Source: Ovis canadensis
Lineage: Eukaryota; Chordata; Mammalia; Artiodactyla; Bovidae
DNA length: 64,000 nucleotides
NCBI RefSeq assembly: GCF_042477335.2
Contig: NC_091257.1
Span: 44,734,501 to 44,798,500 of the forward strand
Reading direction: 5' to 3'
The translations under genes and the position numbers were made by a program. The notes under the pieces were generated by a model. That model was not told the DNA's origin, searched no databases, and was given only the letters and a program-made list of their open reading frames with translations. How positions within the stretch are numbered: position 1 is the first letter of the stretch; every line of letters starts with the position of its first letter. This document shows, piece after piece, positions 33,218 to 46,205 of this stretch.

Positions 33218-34015
33218 AGAATGTTCATTGTGTATAAACCACTTATAGACCTTGTATATTTTTCTGGGCTTACAGCAACCTGGCCCAAGGATTTTTTCTC
33301 TGCTTTTTTCTGCATGTTTCTGGAGCCAGCAGCAATGTGAATTCCTGACCAGGGGAAGCAGATTCCTGAAGCATACTATGGGCTACATAAAGATGGACTA
33401 AAAGAGGAGGTGGAGAGATGCTTGTCTCTCTCTCTGCACTTGGTGGAATATCTAGTACATGGAGGACAATTAGATGGGTCTTTTATTTCCATCTCAGCAG
33501 CTTTGTGAGCTGTCTCAACTTTCCAGAGATCAATCAGCAACTCGGGGAAGAGGTGATTCTTGAATCTTCACTCTCCTGAGTTTCAAATGAGGATTTGGTT
33601 TTGGAGAGTACAACTTTCCCTAGCAACCTAAAATCTTAATTCTTATTGTTTCTTAGGTTGGAAGCCCAATTCATTAACTTTCACTTATAGCCATTGAGTC
33701 ATCTTTCTCTCGTAGGACTAGTGCATTACTCTATCAATTGCTGCATACCATTGCATCACTTATGGATATAAAGTTACTATGAATAACAGACTAACACAGA
33801 AGTCTATTTCTAAAGATAGACTATGCATTAGACCTGTGTGGGCTCAGGATGGCACAAAACTGCTGATGAAGATCAGAAAAGCCATTACTTAACTCAGTTT
33901 GTTTTTCTTAACTCAGGTTTTCTCAGTTTGTTAAGCATGTCTCATTTTGTTTAAAAATAAAAATACATTATGATTTTGGAGAATGACAACAATAGTACCA
34001 AACTAAGATGTACAC

Positions 34016-34122
34016 TTCGGGAGTTGGTGATGGACAGGGAGGCCTGGTGTGCTGCAGTCCATGGGGTCGCAAAGAGTCAGACAGGACTGAGCGACTGAAC
34101 TGAACTGAACTGAAGATGTGAC
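34016..34122 (+). mobile_element. BovB LINE 3' terminus, very short
   Basis: 'cttcgggagttggtgatggacagggaggcctggtgtgctgcagtccatggggtcgcaaagagtcagac' and a clean (actgaa)n tail. About 107 bp survives. Confidence 0.92.
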
Positions 34123-34825
34123 TGGATTAATTGCTCTTATGATCATGTCACTGTGACATTGTTTCTATTTTGGAATGGAAAGCTCTGTGAAACTTGGCAG
34201 TCCTGTTGGTTTGGGGACCAGAAATTAATTCCCATTGCAGACTTTCAGCAGAAACTTCAGCAAAACACATGAAAGAGGAAGTTAAGGCTTCTTAATGGAG
34301 ATGGACTAGTTGGAAAGATTAAAAAAAAAAACAAGTCCAAGAATATTAGAACATGCATAATCTATGTGGTGTCATTGAAAGCCCATATATCAACTAATTA
34401 CTATATTAATTGCATCTGTGTAGTGCTTACAAAACTCAAGTATTGCTGATAGAATTGTGTCAACAAAAAGCTTAAGATCCTGATTAATTAAACAAGAAAG
34501 AGAAGTCTTCATCATAACATGATCACTCTAAGCATATTGGAAAGAAGATCATAGGTCTTTGTTAATAAATTCTAACTCTATATTTATTTATAAGAAATTG
34601 CAAGATAAAAGCAGCATTAAACACCCTCAATCTTCTTAAATGTCAGTTACACAAGCATATTAAGTTTGCCAAAGCAAACAAGATCCAGCTTTCCCTTCAG
34701 GTCCCTGTGTTGGAAATTCCCAGATCGTGCCTCTAGCTTTGGCTCTTTGAAATCCTAGGTATATCCTTTTAAATCCTCCCAGTGGCCTCTCTACTCAAAA
34801 AGGAAAAGAAAGCAAATACACTTAC

Positions 34826-34948
34826 CTTCCATAAAGCCAAGGTTAAAATGGCCAGAACCAATAATCCAAGAAGTATTGCTAGTATTATTACCCATAATGG
34901 AATTGAGAAGGAAACATTTGGGGTGGCCCAAATAACCGATGTTTTAAT
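34826..34948 (-). CDS. ITGA8: ITGA8 exon: juxtamembrane stalk and transmembrane helix
   Basis: 41 codons in phase 0. They start IKTSVIWATPNVSFS (with an N-glycosylation sequon NVS), then a hydrophobic helix beginning IPLWVIILAILLGLL and ending LTLALWK, which spans the plasma membrane once. The acceptor is ttgttttccattccag and the donor is aag|gtaagt. The next exon opens with CGFFDR, so the Trp-Lys/Cys-Gly-Phe-Phe junction typical of integrin alpha chains falls exactly on the splice site. Integrin alpha-8 pairs with beta-1 as a receptor for RGD ligands such as nephronectin, with roles in kidney and mesenchymal development. A plus-strand reading of the same bases (34782-34973) is a shadow. Confidence 0.97.
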
Positions 34949-35007
34949 CTGGAATGGAAAACAAAAGAAATGAGCTCAAATTTAAAAAACTATTCAGTGA
35001 AATAAAG

Positions 35008-35262
35008 CAGTTCAGTTCAGTTCAGTAGCTCAGTCATATTTGATTCTTTGCGAGTCCACGAACCGCAGCATGCCAGGCCTCCCTGTCCATCACCAACTCT
35101 CAGAGTCCACCCAAACCCATGTCCACTGAGTCAGTGATGCCATCCAACCATCTCATCCTCTGTTGTCCCCTTCTCCTCCTGCCCTCAATCTTTCCCAGCA
35201 TCAGGGTCTTTTCAAATGAGTCAGCTCTTCACATCAGGTAGCCAAAGTATTGGAGTTTCAGC
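35008..35262 (-). mobile_element. BovB LINE 3' end, antisense
   Basis: Begins with the inverted tail cagttcagttcagttcag and runs to 'gccaaagtattggagtttcagct'. A repeated flank aaataaagcagt at 35000-35011 and 35308-35319 may be its target duplication. If so, an AT-rich filler (35263-35307) lies at the 5' junction. Confidence 0.92.
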
Positions 35263-35714
35263 TAGTATGGTAAATACTAGTATATATATATAATATAGTA
35301 TAATAAAAAATAAAGCAGTAACTACCAATATAACATTGGGGGAGTGGGTACTTCTGAAAGAATCCATACATTAGCTGGTCACCCTGGGGGAAGATTTGAG
35401 AGTTTACAGCACTTGAACTTGGAATCTTAACCATTAACACATTCTCAGGCTTCTCAAGTTGGATGTAAGTCCAACTACAGACACTTGGTGGGTGTTTGGT
35501 TTACACCAACCCAAAAAGCCTAGAATAGAATTGAGGTGGAGCACAAAGCAACAGGGTGGAAAGGAATGACCTTGAATTGGGATGGACCTTTTTACAGCAA
35601 AGTAAATCCAACAAAAAGCCAAGTCCGTCCACACATTTCTCCACAGAACTGAGCTCACCTCACTGAGAAGTGAACTTGCAAACAACCTACTGGACATGCA
35701 AGTGGGTAGACATC

Positions 35715-35840
35715 ACCTAAGTCCCGATTTTACAGATGAGAAAATTGAGTCCCAGGGGGCTAAGTGATCCACAGATCTAATCAGTGTCACCACCTCTTTA
35801 GCCCTAGGCTCTGTCTCTGTGTCCTATCAAGGAAGAGACC
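35715..35840 (-). mobile_element. MIR SINE fragment, antisense
   Basis: 'cccgattttacagatgagaaaattgagtcccagggggctaagtgatcc' is the inverted MIR 3' part. Confidence 0.65.
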
Positions 35841-36298
35841 ATTGTTGCTCTACTAATACAGTCATGAAAGACTAACCATCTCCCATTTCATGAAAGTAAC
35901 TGTAGTCATTGACGCGAGCATTAATTGTCTCAGTGTGCTGAGGCTGCTTTCGGTCTTAAATCCCATTTTCAGTTGCTGTTGGACCTCACTGAATGCCCCA
36001 CTGTTGCAAGGAAACTTGGAGGAGAAAAGAGACCTTTCCAGCAGGACTGCACGCTCTGTATGTGTGAACCACCCCTGTCTCCCATGTAGGCAGGAGAAGC
36101 TCTCCTATCATTTGCAGGCACAGCCTCTGGAGACATCCAAATAAAAACAAAACAAAACAAAACAAGCAGAGACCCAGCCCTGCCGCTCACACCCTCTGTC
36201 AAAGAAAAGAGAAAGAAAAATATTCTTGAATCTAGAATGTTATTCACCAAAGCAGGATTATTTGGTTTTAGAGAGAAGTAAGCATCACCCTTACTTCT

Positions 36299-36528
36299 GG
36301 GGGTTTCCCAGTGGCTCAGTGGCTAAAGAATCTGCCTTGAATGCATTAGATGCAGGAGATGCTGGTTCAGTCCCTGTGTTGGGAAGATCTCTGGAGGAGG
36401 GCACGGCAACTCACTCCAGTATTCTTGCCTGGGAAATCCCATGGAGAGAGGAGCCTGAAGGGCTATAGTCCATAGGGCTGCGAAGAGTCGGACACGACTG
36501 AAGAAACTGAGCATGCACACACGCAAGC
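36299..36528 (+). mobile_element. Bov-tA SINE
   Basis: 'gggtttcccagtggctcagtggctaaagaatctgcc', 'ggaggagggcacggcaactcactccagtattcttgcctgg', and 'gagtcggacacgactgaagaaactgagc'. Possible target duplication aagcatcacc at 36280-36289 and 36527-36536, offset by several bases on the left. Confidence 0.92.
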
Positions 36529-37412
36529 ATCACCTCGGTTAAACTGGCCCACATGTTCCTTGTTTTAACTGGGCTGGTTGAAAGAATCCTGAGCCCCTCC
36601 TGACTCCCATACAGAAACTCTGGGCCATGCTTCTCTAACCCACCAGGAGTTGAGGGTGAACTCAGGGTGGGTTGGTGGCTCTGGTGTTCCCCTGGCTGGA
36701 AACCTTGGTGTTTTCATAGCCTGTGCTATGAAAACATCTTTCCTTCTGCCTTCTTAACTAGATCTGAGCATCCTGCATGTGCTGTTCCTAACCGGCCAAG
36801 GTTTTTATAACTCCTTCATTTTGGTCCACATCCCCTGTGCAGCAGACATCCTGATGACTTAATTCACTTGATCCTCCAGCCCCAAATATCACTTACATCC
36901 AGGTTACACAATGACGTTGATGATAGTGAAGCTGTTAGTGATTCCACGTGGTCAAGAATGCCAGGGACCTGACCAATGCTTTCAGTGAGAGAAAGGCCAG
37001 TGTAACCTACTTGCCCTTTTACCTTCCTCCTTGCTTCCCTTGCCGGCACTGCCCTTATTCGTCCAGCATATAGAAGAGAAGTGCAACATTCCATGACCAC
37101 GATGGGGTCACACTCTCTGTGCTTGCCAGTTTAAAAACAGAACACACAGTACATACTCTGATGAAATGCACTGGAAGGACTCAAAGCATTATTATGCCAG
37201 TTGGATTCTGCCACCCAAGTAATACCCTCTGAAGTGATCCTCTGCACAATATGGCCACATGAGTCAGTGGAGGACGAAATCACTTCTGGATCGTTTCTCT
37301 TCACATCTCTCTCCCTTGGTGAATTACACTGGATAACGTGTGAAATCAGTGCTCAATCCTGCATCTTATGGTGCTCACAGAAAGAGCACGAAGTGACCAT
37401 TTAAAATGACCC

Positions 37413-37565
37413 AAGGGACTTCCCTGGTGGTCCAGTGGCTAGGACTTTGTGCTCCCAGTGTAGGGGCCTGGGTTTGATTTCTGGTCAGGGAACTAGCTCC
37501 CACATGCTGCAACTAAGAGCTCTCATGATTCAACAAAGGCTTGGCACAGCCAAATAAATAAAAAT
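37413..37565 (+). mobile_element. CHR/ART2-like SINE, internally shortened
   Basis: 'gggacttccctggtggtccagtggctagg' through 'ggcacagccaaataaataaaaat'. A perfect duplication aaaatgaccc flanks it at 37403-37412 and 37566-37575. Confidence 0.94.
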
Positions 37566-38092
37566 AAAATGACCCTAATATTACTGGAAGCAGACCAGTA
37601 CAGTTTTAATAATGAGAATTTCAGAATTTTGGAACTGTCAAGGGTAGTAGTGGTCGTGCACTCATAAGCCAGATACAGTGACCTAGAAAAGAGAAAATCT
37701 GAAGCCACGGGCAATTCTGAGGTTTCTTGTAACTGTTTCTTCCCCTGAAGCTCTAAGTTCACTGAAGAAACAACGTAGTTTGGGCCTGTATTTTGTGCAT
37801 GTGTTAGAGACAACCAAAATTGACTAATATGTAATTTAGGAAGACAGACAACAATACTTTTCCATGTTCCCTCTTCTAGTTGACCTAATTAATATCTGAA
37901 GGTACCTCCCTATGTTTTATTATAACATAGGAAACAATTCTAGTTTTGTAAGCTAAAAAAAGCTAAACTAAAGGAGTTGAAATAAGGGCCATAGACCATA
38001 GACTGTTCAAATTGTTGGTTTAATAAAAAGAAATGGAAGAACAGCTACTGAGTTTTTCCTGGGTTTCTTTGCCACTTGGATATTACAGGTTT

Positions 38093-40040
38093 TTTTTTTT
38101 TTTTTCCAAACAGGGACAGTTTTGTATCTTCATTTCCAATTTGTGTGTCCTTTAAATCTTTTTTAAAAATGGGAAGATATCTACCTAAAGAAACTAAAGA
38201 CCTATATATAGAAAACTATAAAACACTGATGAAAGAAATCAAAGAGGACAGTAATAGATGGAGAAATATACCATGTTCATGGATCGGAAGAATCAATATA
38301 GTGAAAATGAGTATACTACCCAAAGCAATCTACAGATTCAATGCAATCCCTATCAAGCTACCAGCAGTATTTTTCACAGAACTAGAACAAATAATTTCAA
38401 GATTTGTATGGAAATACAAAAAACCTTGAATAGCCAAAGCAATCTTGACAAAGAAGAATGGAACTGGAGGAATCAACTTGCCTGACTTCAGGCTATACTA
38501 CAAAGCCACAGTCATCAAGATAGTATGGTACTGACACAAAGACAGAAATATAGATCAATGAAACAAAATAGAAAGCCCTGAGATAAATCCACACACATAT
38601 GGACACCTTATCTTCGACAAAGGAGGCAAGAATATACAATGGAGTAAAGACAATCTCTTTAACAAGTGGTGCTGGGAAAACTAGTCAACCACTTGTAAAA
38701 GAATGAAACTAGAACACTTTCTAACACCATACACAAAAATAAACTCAAAATGGATTAAAGATCTAAACTTAAGACCAGAAACTATAAAACTCCTAGAGGA
38801 GAACATAGGCAAAACACTCCCTGACATAAATCACAGCAGGATCCTCTATGATCCACCTCCCAGAATACTGGAAATAAAAGCAAAAATAAACAAATGGGAT
38901 CTAATTAAAATTAAAAGCTTCTGCACAACAAAGGAAAATATAAGCAAGGTGAAAAGACAGCCTTCTGAATGGGAGAAAATAATAGCAAATGAAGCAACTG
39001 ACAAACAACTAATCTCAAAAATATACAAGTAACTTATGCAGCTCAATTCCAGAAAAATAAACGACCCAATCAAAAAATGGGCCAAAGAACTAAACAGACA
39101 TTTCTCCGAAGAAGACATACAGATGGCTAACAAACACATGAAAAGATGCTCAATGTCACTCATTATTAGAGAAATGCAAATCAAGACCACAATGAGGTAC
39201 CACTTCACACCAGTCAGAATGGCTGCGATCCAAAAGTCTGCAGGCAATAAATGCTGGAGAGGGAGTAGAGAAAAGGGAACCCTCTTACACTGTTGGTGGG
39301 AATGCAAACTAGTCCAGCCACTATGGAGAACAGTGTGTAGATTCCTTAAAAAATTGCCAATAGAATTGCCTTATGACCCATCAGCAATCCCACTGCTGGG
39401 CATACACACTGAGGAAACCAGAATAGAAAGAGACACATGTGCCCCAATGTTCATTGCAGCACTGTTTACAATAGCCAGGACATGGAAACAACCTAGATGT
39501 CCATCAGCAGATGAATGGATAAGAAAACTGTGGTATATATACACAATGGAGTATTACTCAGCTATTAAAAAGAATACATTTGAATCAGTTCTAATGAGAT
39601 GGATGAAACTGGAGCTGATTATACAGAGTGAAGTAAGCCAGAAAGAAAAACACCAATACAGTATACTAACACATATATATGGAATTTAGAAAAATGGTAA
39701 TGATGACCCTGTATGCAAGACAGCAAAAGAGACACATGTGTAGAGCAGACTTTTGGACTCTGAGGGAGAGGGAGAGGGTGGGATGATTTGGGAGAATGGC
39801 ATTGAAACATGTATACTATCATGTAAGAAACGAATCACCAGTCTATGTTTGATGCAGGATGCAGGATGCTTGGGGCTGGTGCATGGGGGTGATCCGGAGG
39901 GATGATGTGGGGTGGGAGGTGGGAGGGGATTCATGTTCGGGAGCTCATGTACACCCGTGGTGGATTCATGTCCATGTATGCCAAAACCAATACAGTATTG
40001 TAAAATAAAAATTTAAATTAAAAAAAATAAAAAAAAAATG
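38093..40040 (+). mobile_element. L1 LINE: ORF2 C-terminus and 3' UTR, with inverted 5' stub
   Basis: From about 38165 the plus strand encodes the L1 ORF2 C-terminal region in pieces. 38076-38429 has [20 protein letters not shown] and [16 protein letters not shown]. 38703-39032 has [15 protein letters not shown]. 39036-39689 has [20 protein letters not shown] and [10 protein letters not shown]. Stops interrupt it at several places, so it is inactive. The 3' UTR and A-rich tail run to about 40040. The first 60 bp (caaacagggacagttttgtatcttc) are L1 in the opposite orientation. Confidence 0.95.
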
Positions 40041-40691
40041 CCCACTTCTTAATAAATGGATTGTAGGGGACAACTGATTTTTGGATATAGGAACTGGGTG
40101 GAGAGTGGTATTGCAGGTTTTGATGTATCATCTATGAAACTGGTCCATCTGTAGAAACAAGCAGTGGAAGTCACTCATAAAGATCTAATAATGATATCTG
40201 AAGGATTTTTCACAGCAGTGATGGAAAAGTACCAATAAAACATGAAACTGGACAGGATATGCTTATTAGGGTCTCTAGAAGCAGAAAACAGCTTTATCAG
40301 GTATAATTACAAAACCTACTGGCTTTTTGTCTGCATTCAGTTCCAAAGATTCTGACAAAAGTCTTTAAACAGTCTCAGAGTAGATAGATGATCACTGCTA
40401 TCCTCATCCATTCCAAAATCTGAAATTCTCATCACCAAAACTGTTGTCAGTTTGCTCCTGGCAACATTATTTTTATTTGAAAAATGCCATTTTGCATCCT
40501 TTCTGTGAGCACTTTCAATGGAAGGATTAAGCATGTCATATATATTCACTGCCTGTAACTAAGAGGAAGGGACTTCAGTTTTAGAGAAAGACAAGCTCAG
40601 TGACTTTGCTCCCTCACCTGCATTCCACTCTCCTAACCTGCTGCCTTTAAGGTGTCTACATGGCACAGAGGCTGCCCGATCTTCTTGATCT

Positions 40692-40848
40692 TAACTGGGG
40701 CTCCTCTGTCCATGGAGTTCTCTAGGCAAGAATACTGGAGTGGGTTGTCATTCTCTTCTCCAGGGGAATCTTCCCCACCAAGGGACTGAACCCGGGTCTC
40801 CTGCATTGCAGGCAGATTCTTTACCATGTGAACCACCAGGGAAGCCCC
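40692..40848 (-). mobile_element. Bov-tA SINE, truncated, antisense
   Basis: 'ggctcctctgtccatggagttctctaggcaag', 'actgaacccgggtctcctgcattgcaggcagattctttacc' and the terminal 'accaccagggaagcccc'. Confidence 0.9.
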
Positions 40849-41609
40849 TAAACCAGGGAAGCTGCAGAGAACTTCTGTTGCCCCTGGTGGCTTCCAGGTT
40901 TTTCACTACATAGTTGAGAAGCCGCTAGACTAGGGACAGTAAAAATACAAACAACAATGGTGCCCTGAAGTATTTCTTCAGATTTCCAGGCCTAAGGAGC
41001 TAGATGGCTGTTGCTAGAAAAGGGTGGATGTATCACATCATTTCAAGAGTCATCCAGGTCTTGAAAAGAGAGGTCTTTCTGAGAACACATTGATTAGGAA
41101 GTCAGGAGACATGTTCAGGTCTGTAAATGGAAACGGAGCATTTCCTCTGCAAGTGGAAACAGATAAAGCCAAGCTTTTCCTAAAACTCAGTACTCTGTAT
41201 AGACAAGAAACTTGAACCCTACAAGCAGGTTTAAGAGAAAAGACTTAATTGATCACTTTTATAAGGCCAATGTTTATTTAAATTTGTTTTAGTCCTGTAG
41301 AAACCGTAGGATGGTTTAGGGGAAGCTTGGCCAAGAGATAACATGTTGAAAAATACCCAAATTCTGTTATTTCTAATGTTTATATTTGTCTGGCAGCTCA
41401 TTTTGACAAACCCACAAGCAGCTTATCTATTGGATAATAAATATGAGAAAAACAGGTCTTAATTTATACAGTTTCTAATTACTAAACATTGAGTTATAGT
41501 AAGAAATTTTCATTCATTTCAAATAAGATTTATTAAACATCCATATTCTCTGAAGTTCTATAGGTATTACCAACAGCTCCAAAAGGGAACCTTCTATGAC
41601 TCTGCTATA

Positions 41610-42065
41610 GATCAGTGTTGTCCAACAGAAATATAAGGCAAGTGACACACATCATTTAAAGTTTTGACATAGTCAAGTTAAAAAGAGTAAAAAGAAACAT
41701 GGGGCATAAATTTTAACAATATATTTTATTTAACACTAAACATCAAAATTATTATTCAAAGTATAACTGATATAAAAATATTATTCCTCTTTTCTTTTTA
41801 CTAAGTCTCCAAAGTCCAGTGTTTATTTTACACTTGTAGCAAGTGACAACCATGAGATTTTCAATGATTAAAGTGAAATGTTGTCTTACCCAAAAAATAA
41901 AACTGCATTAAAGAAAAAAAAATACCTTATACTGCTATAGTTTTAAGTTTACATTTAAGTAAGTTAAAATGAAGTAAAACAACTTCACTTCTTCAGTCAC
42001 TCCACCCACATCTCAGGTCCTCACCATCCATGGTAATGTGGCGAGTGGGTACCATATTGAATTGC
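41610..42065 (+). mobile_element. Ancient non-autonomous DNA transposon relic
   Basis: 'cagtgttgtccaacagaaatataaggcaagtgacacac...tttaacaatatattttatttaacac' through 'gtctccaaagtccagtgtttattttacacttgtagc' to 'gcgagtgggtaccatattgaattgc'. This matches a widespread old mammalian hAT-like repeat whose ends read 'gtccaatagaaatataat' and 'gctaccgtattggac'. The family name is not certain. Confidence 0.6.
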
Positions 42066-43003
42066 ATAGCTTGACAACTTTTGTATAATTTCACACAGTA
42101 GTGTGATAAGCCAAATTACCCAAGACCCTCTTTATTCATTCATCAAGAAGGTGGTCCCAAGGCCAATAATGAGGTGTATTTAAGACTAAAGCTTTACTTT
42201 AAAAACTTGGGTTTTGGCTACATATTTCAACTGCTTTAAGAAAGGTTCATATTGAGCAACTTAAGTACTTAAAACATAGGGAGAAAAATTCAATTACATG
42301 CAAACTAATCAACAAAATGTTTTTCATTTTTTAATGTACCAAGAACCTGTAGCTATTTTTAAAAATAGTATAAAATTTTAACACTCCACTTATATAACTA
42401 TCTGTAATTTTAGGAAGTAGGGTGCATGAATCATAAGCAGTTCAGATGTTCTTAAAGTGATGTTAAGTAGGGAACATTTAATCTTACCTTCATCATGTCG
42501 TAAATCTTGTTGTTCTTTATTATGGTGGAAAGACCATAAATAAATCTTTAATATGCCTACATTTTATCACTGACATTTATGATATGTTTTTGTATATTTT
42601 GAAAAAATACCAAGGTAGAAGAAAAAACTCCCTCGGATTTGCAATGGTAATTAATGTTGACATCTGTATTTATGCATCTCAAAATCTTGTGTAAACATAC
42701 TTCAGTGGGGTCACGAGAATGTTTTATATGAATGTACCAAGACACTCTACCGACAGTGCCATTTAGAATAAAATAATAACATGAAGCGGACCAGCTGAAC
42801 ATACATTTTAACAAAATTCAAACAGCCCTTATGAGATAAGAAGTCCCTGTGATAGGTTTGAACTCCAGATAATTGTTTAATATCACAGTTCCATTTTAAG
42901 ATCCTAAAGTTTTGCTAACAATTCAAAAAAGTCAAACGGACTCCAAATTTGCATGTGATTTCTTAATTAAGGATTACTGAAATATTTTATAATAACTGTC
43001 TCT

Positions 43004-43360
43004 GTTGAACTATGGTGTTGGAGAAGACTCTTGAGAGTACCTTGGACTGGAAAGAGATCAAACTGGTCAATCCTGAAGGAAATCAGTCCTGAACTGGAAG
43101 GACTGATGCTGAAGCTCCAATACTTCGGCCACCTGATGAGAAGAACTGACTCATTGGAAAAGACCCTGACGCTGGGAAAGATTGAAGGCAGGAGGAGAAG
43201 GGGATGATAGAGGACGAGATGGTTGGATGGCATCACTAACTCAATGGACATGAGTTTGAGCAAGCTCCGGGAATTGGTGATGGACAGGGAAGCCTCGCGT
43301 GCTGCAGTCCATGGGGTCACAAAGAGTCAGACATGACTGAGTCACTGAACTGAACTGAAC
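43004..43360 (+). mobile_element. BovB LINE 3' fragment
   Basis: 'gaactatggtgttggagaagactcttgagag' to the (actgaa)n tail. Two short deletions (one of about 12 bp near 43096) shift the frame. Confidence 0.93.
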
Positions 43361-44914
43361 TTCGAGTTACATGAGACAATCATAAGCTCTTCTAGATGTA
43401 AATTATGGAATTTGGCTTTAGTCACATAATACAAACACCAAAGTTTATGAATAGGCAAAAAAAGTGTTCCAATAACTGAATAATTTTTTCTGCTGTAATG
43501 ATACTGCATTTAGGCATAGCCCCTCTCATAATGCAACCTTTCCCTTGCTTCTGAACATGAAAAGTGTCACGTGGCACGGAGAGTTCATTTGTTACAAACC
43601 CAGACACTATTCAAGTAGCAGCTGGGGATTACTATTTTTTTCAATATGGAAAACTTATCTAGGGCTCAAGAAATGGCTGCGTTATGACCACGCTGAGAAG
43701 GAAGCACAAGCAGACTCCTCATCACCTACAAGCAACTAGGAAAACAAGCAAATATTCTTGTCTTATTACCAAGGAAGGAACCGAGACCCTTTCCCCAATG
43801 GCAGACTGTGGACTGGAGCTCTGAAGATCCTCCAACACCTTGTCCAACTGATTCTGCTATCTAGAAGTACTTCTCTCCTGCTGGGTCCATTTCAAGATAA
43901 GGATGAGAACTCACTCTAAAACACATCTGCTGGTTCCAAGCACAGTCCTCTCAAACCAAGCCTGTAGGGCATAGCTGACTACCTACTGGCCACATCTCCT
44001 TCAGGCAGTCAGAGACTCGGAGACCTAAAAGGTTTTCCCATAACCTCTCCACAAATGATGCAGTAAATCATCTACATCAGATAACAAGACTTTTTCAAAG
44101 CTGCAGGAACAAGGGTGGTGGGGAGGAGGCAAGCCTGTATCTCATCATCCTGTGAATCTTTTGAGATGAGTTGAGAACAGCAGGCTAGCACCTGTGGCCA
44201 GGACAGAAAGACATGATCCTGTGGATGCAACCGACTGTCACATATGTTTCTGTTATGGAGCATGTGCTCAGATAAAACAAAGGACCCACATTTATCTCCC
44301 TTGGAGTTACAAGCCTTTGAACCTCCTTGGATGAATATTCTATATTAAAAATCCAAAGCCTCTGTCTTCTAGGTTGAACATAAATTCAAACTCTGGCAGA
44401 CATCTCGTGAGAGAAAGAGAGGCGTGCTAAGCGGAGAAAGATGTGTAGTGCTTGCTTTAAACACCACCAAAGTCTACTGAGATATTTTGAATCTATGGAT
44501 GCTTCTAATTGGGCTTATTGAACTTTGCCAGAGAGGGCAGGACATTTTGGGAAGGTTACTGTTATCAACACCTAAGACTTATCTTGTTTTAGGTAAAATA
44601 CTGAAGCTTTTTGTATATAATGTAAATACTCTTCTTAACAATGCTTTCAGGTAAATGTGGTTAAGGGCATCAGCAAGGTACACAGAGTGATCTCCTGAAG
44701 GTTTCCACTTAGAGCCAAATGGAGCCAGGGTGAAGCCTGCAATGAACCTGTTCTGGAATCTGCGGATTTTCTTTTACACTGCTTGCCTGGGTCAGAGGTG
44801 CCCAATGCCAATTTCACTGCAGAAGCATCACTTGTAGAGCCTCTAAAGCACAGTGCCAGGGGCCCATGCCAGACTCACTCAATCCTGATATTTTGGATAG
44901 GGTCTTAACGTGTA

Positions 44915-45137
44915 TGGAGCTTCTTAGATGGCTCAGTTGTAAAGAATACACTTGTCAATGCAGGAGACGTAAGAGACTCAGGTTCAATCCCTGGGATGGG
45001 AAGATCCTCTGGAGGAGGAAATGGCAATCCACCTCCATATTCTTGCCTGGGAAATCCCATGGACAGAGGAGCCTGGCGGGCTAGTGTCTGAGGGGTTGCA
45101 AAGAGTTGGATACAATTTAGCAACTGAGCACATAGCA
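44915..45137 (+). mobile_element. Bov-tA SINE
   Basis: 'ggagcttcttagatggctcagttgtaaagaatacac', 'ggttcaatccctgggatgggaagatcc', and 'gcaaagagttggatacaatttagcaac'. Confidence 0.9.
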
Positions 45138-45284
45138 TGTATAAACCTTTAAAGTCATATGAATGGTGATTCTTTGCATGCTCAGGGTTGGAAATCACTA
45201 ATCAATGGATGAATTTCAATTACTAAAAGTAGATTAGGCTGGAAAGAGTAATAGCTCCATTTTAAGACCTAGGCTGATGAGAAA

Positions 45285-45462
45285 TTATGAGAGTGGTGAC
45301 CTCTACACCATGCAAAGCAACGCTCCTCAAAGATGACAGTGTACCTGCTACCCTGATGATTCTGACTCAGCAGGTCTGTGGTGAGGTCTGTTTCTGAATT
45401 TTGAACAATTTTTGAGGTGTTACTGATGCTGCTGGTGTGCAAAAACATATTTTGAGTGACAA
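45285..45462 (+). mobile_element. MER5-type hAT DNA transposon relic
   Basis: 'ctgatgattctgactcagcaggtctgtggtgaggtctg...aggtgttactgatgctgctggtgtgc' follows the MER5A layout. Confidence 0.65.
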
Positions 45463-45711
45463 AGACCTGGGGACCAGAATCCAAGTCGAGGTTGTAAATA
45501 TCTATGAAGAGACCAAGAGATGAAGGTTGAAATCTCAGTATTTGAATCCTGACCTAGAGTTCTGGCTGTGGTCATATTCACTGTAAAGGCAGCGTTTCGG
45601 TGATGGGGCCTGTTCATCCCCTGTTACTCACCCTCCTCTCTGCTCTGCATGGCCTTGCCACGTTGCTGAGGATGCCAGCAGTTGTGCTGTGACAGATATC
45701 TGGGTATCAGT

Positions 45712-45905
45712 AATGTTCCTTAGTGACTCAGTGGTACAGAATCTGCCTGCCAATGCAGGAGACATGGGTTCAATCCCTGGGTCTGGAAGATCTCCTGGAG
45801 AAGGAAATGGCAACCACTCCAGTATAATCCCATGGATAGAGGAGCCTGGCATGCTACAGTCCATGGGGTCTCAAGAGTCAGACATGACCTTGTGATTGAT
45901 TTAAC
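45712..45905 (+). mobile_element. Bov-tA SINE
   Basis: 'aatgttccttagtgactcagtggtacagaatctgcctgcc' through 'ggggtctcaagagtcagacatgacc'. The 'tcttgcctggagaa' block is deleted near 45824. Confidence 0.9.
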
Positions 45906-45970
45906 ATTTAATAGCTTCAATTCAGATGATGCTCCTGGTGTACTTTTCTTCCAGGTAATACTGGTCTTTG

Positions 45971-46205
45971 CTGTGTGGGTATGGGTGTGTGTGTGTGTGC
46001 ATGTGTTAGTCGCTCAGTCATGTCCAACTCTTGCGACTCCTGGTCTGTGGCCCGCCAGGCTGCTCTGTCCCCATGGATTTTTCCAGGCAAGAATACTGGA
46101 ATGGATAGCCATTCCCTTTTCCAGGGGATCTTCCCAACCCAGGGAATGAACCCAGGTCTCCCGCAATGTAGGTAAATTCTTTACAGTCTCAGCCACCAGG
46201 GAAGC
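45971..46205 (-). mobile_element. Bov-tA SINE, antisense, with (GT)n tail
   Basis: A gtgtgtgtgtgtg tract leads into 'gttagtcgctcagtcatgtcc'. The element ends 'cagccaccagggaagc'. A perfect 10-bp duplication ctggtctttg flanks it at 45961-45970 and 46206-46215. Confidence 0.94.

Larger units (their letters stand above)
32557..34825 (-). other. ITGA8: ITGA8 intron (2.3 kb)
   Basis: Between the transmembrane exon and the tail exon. It contains two CHR-like SINEs in opposite orientation (32641-32836 and 33018-33217) and a BovB end (34016-34122). The rest (33220-34010, 34125-34820) is unique-looking and has no gene. Confidence 0.85.

Noticed and set aside
34782..34973. Plus-strand open frame across the ITGA8 transmembrane exon
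   Set aside because: It is the antisense shadow of a well-supported exon. The minus strand has splice sites and the integrin sequence.
39036..39689. 217-codon open frame
   Set aside because: L1 ORF2 C-terminus (for example [10 protein letters not shown]), part of a dead retrotransposon and not a host gene.
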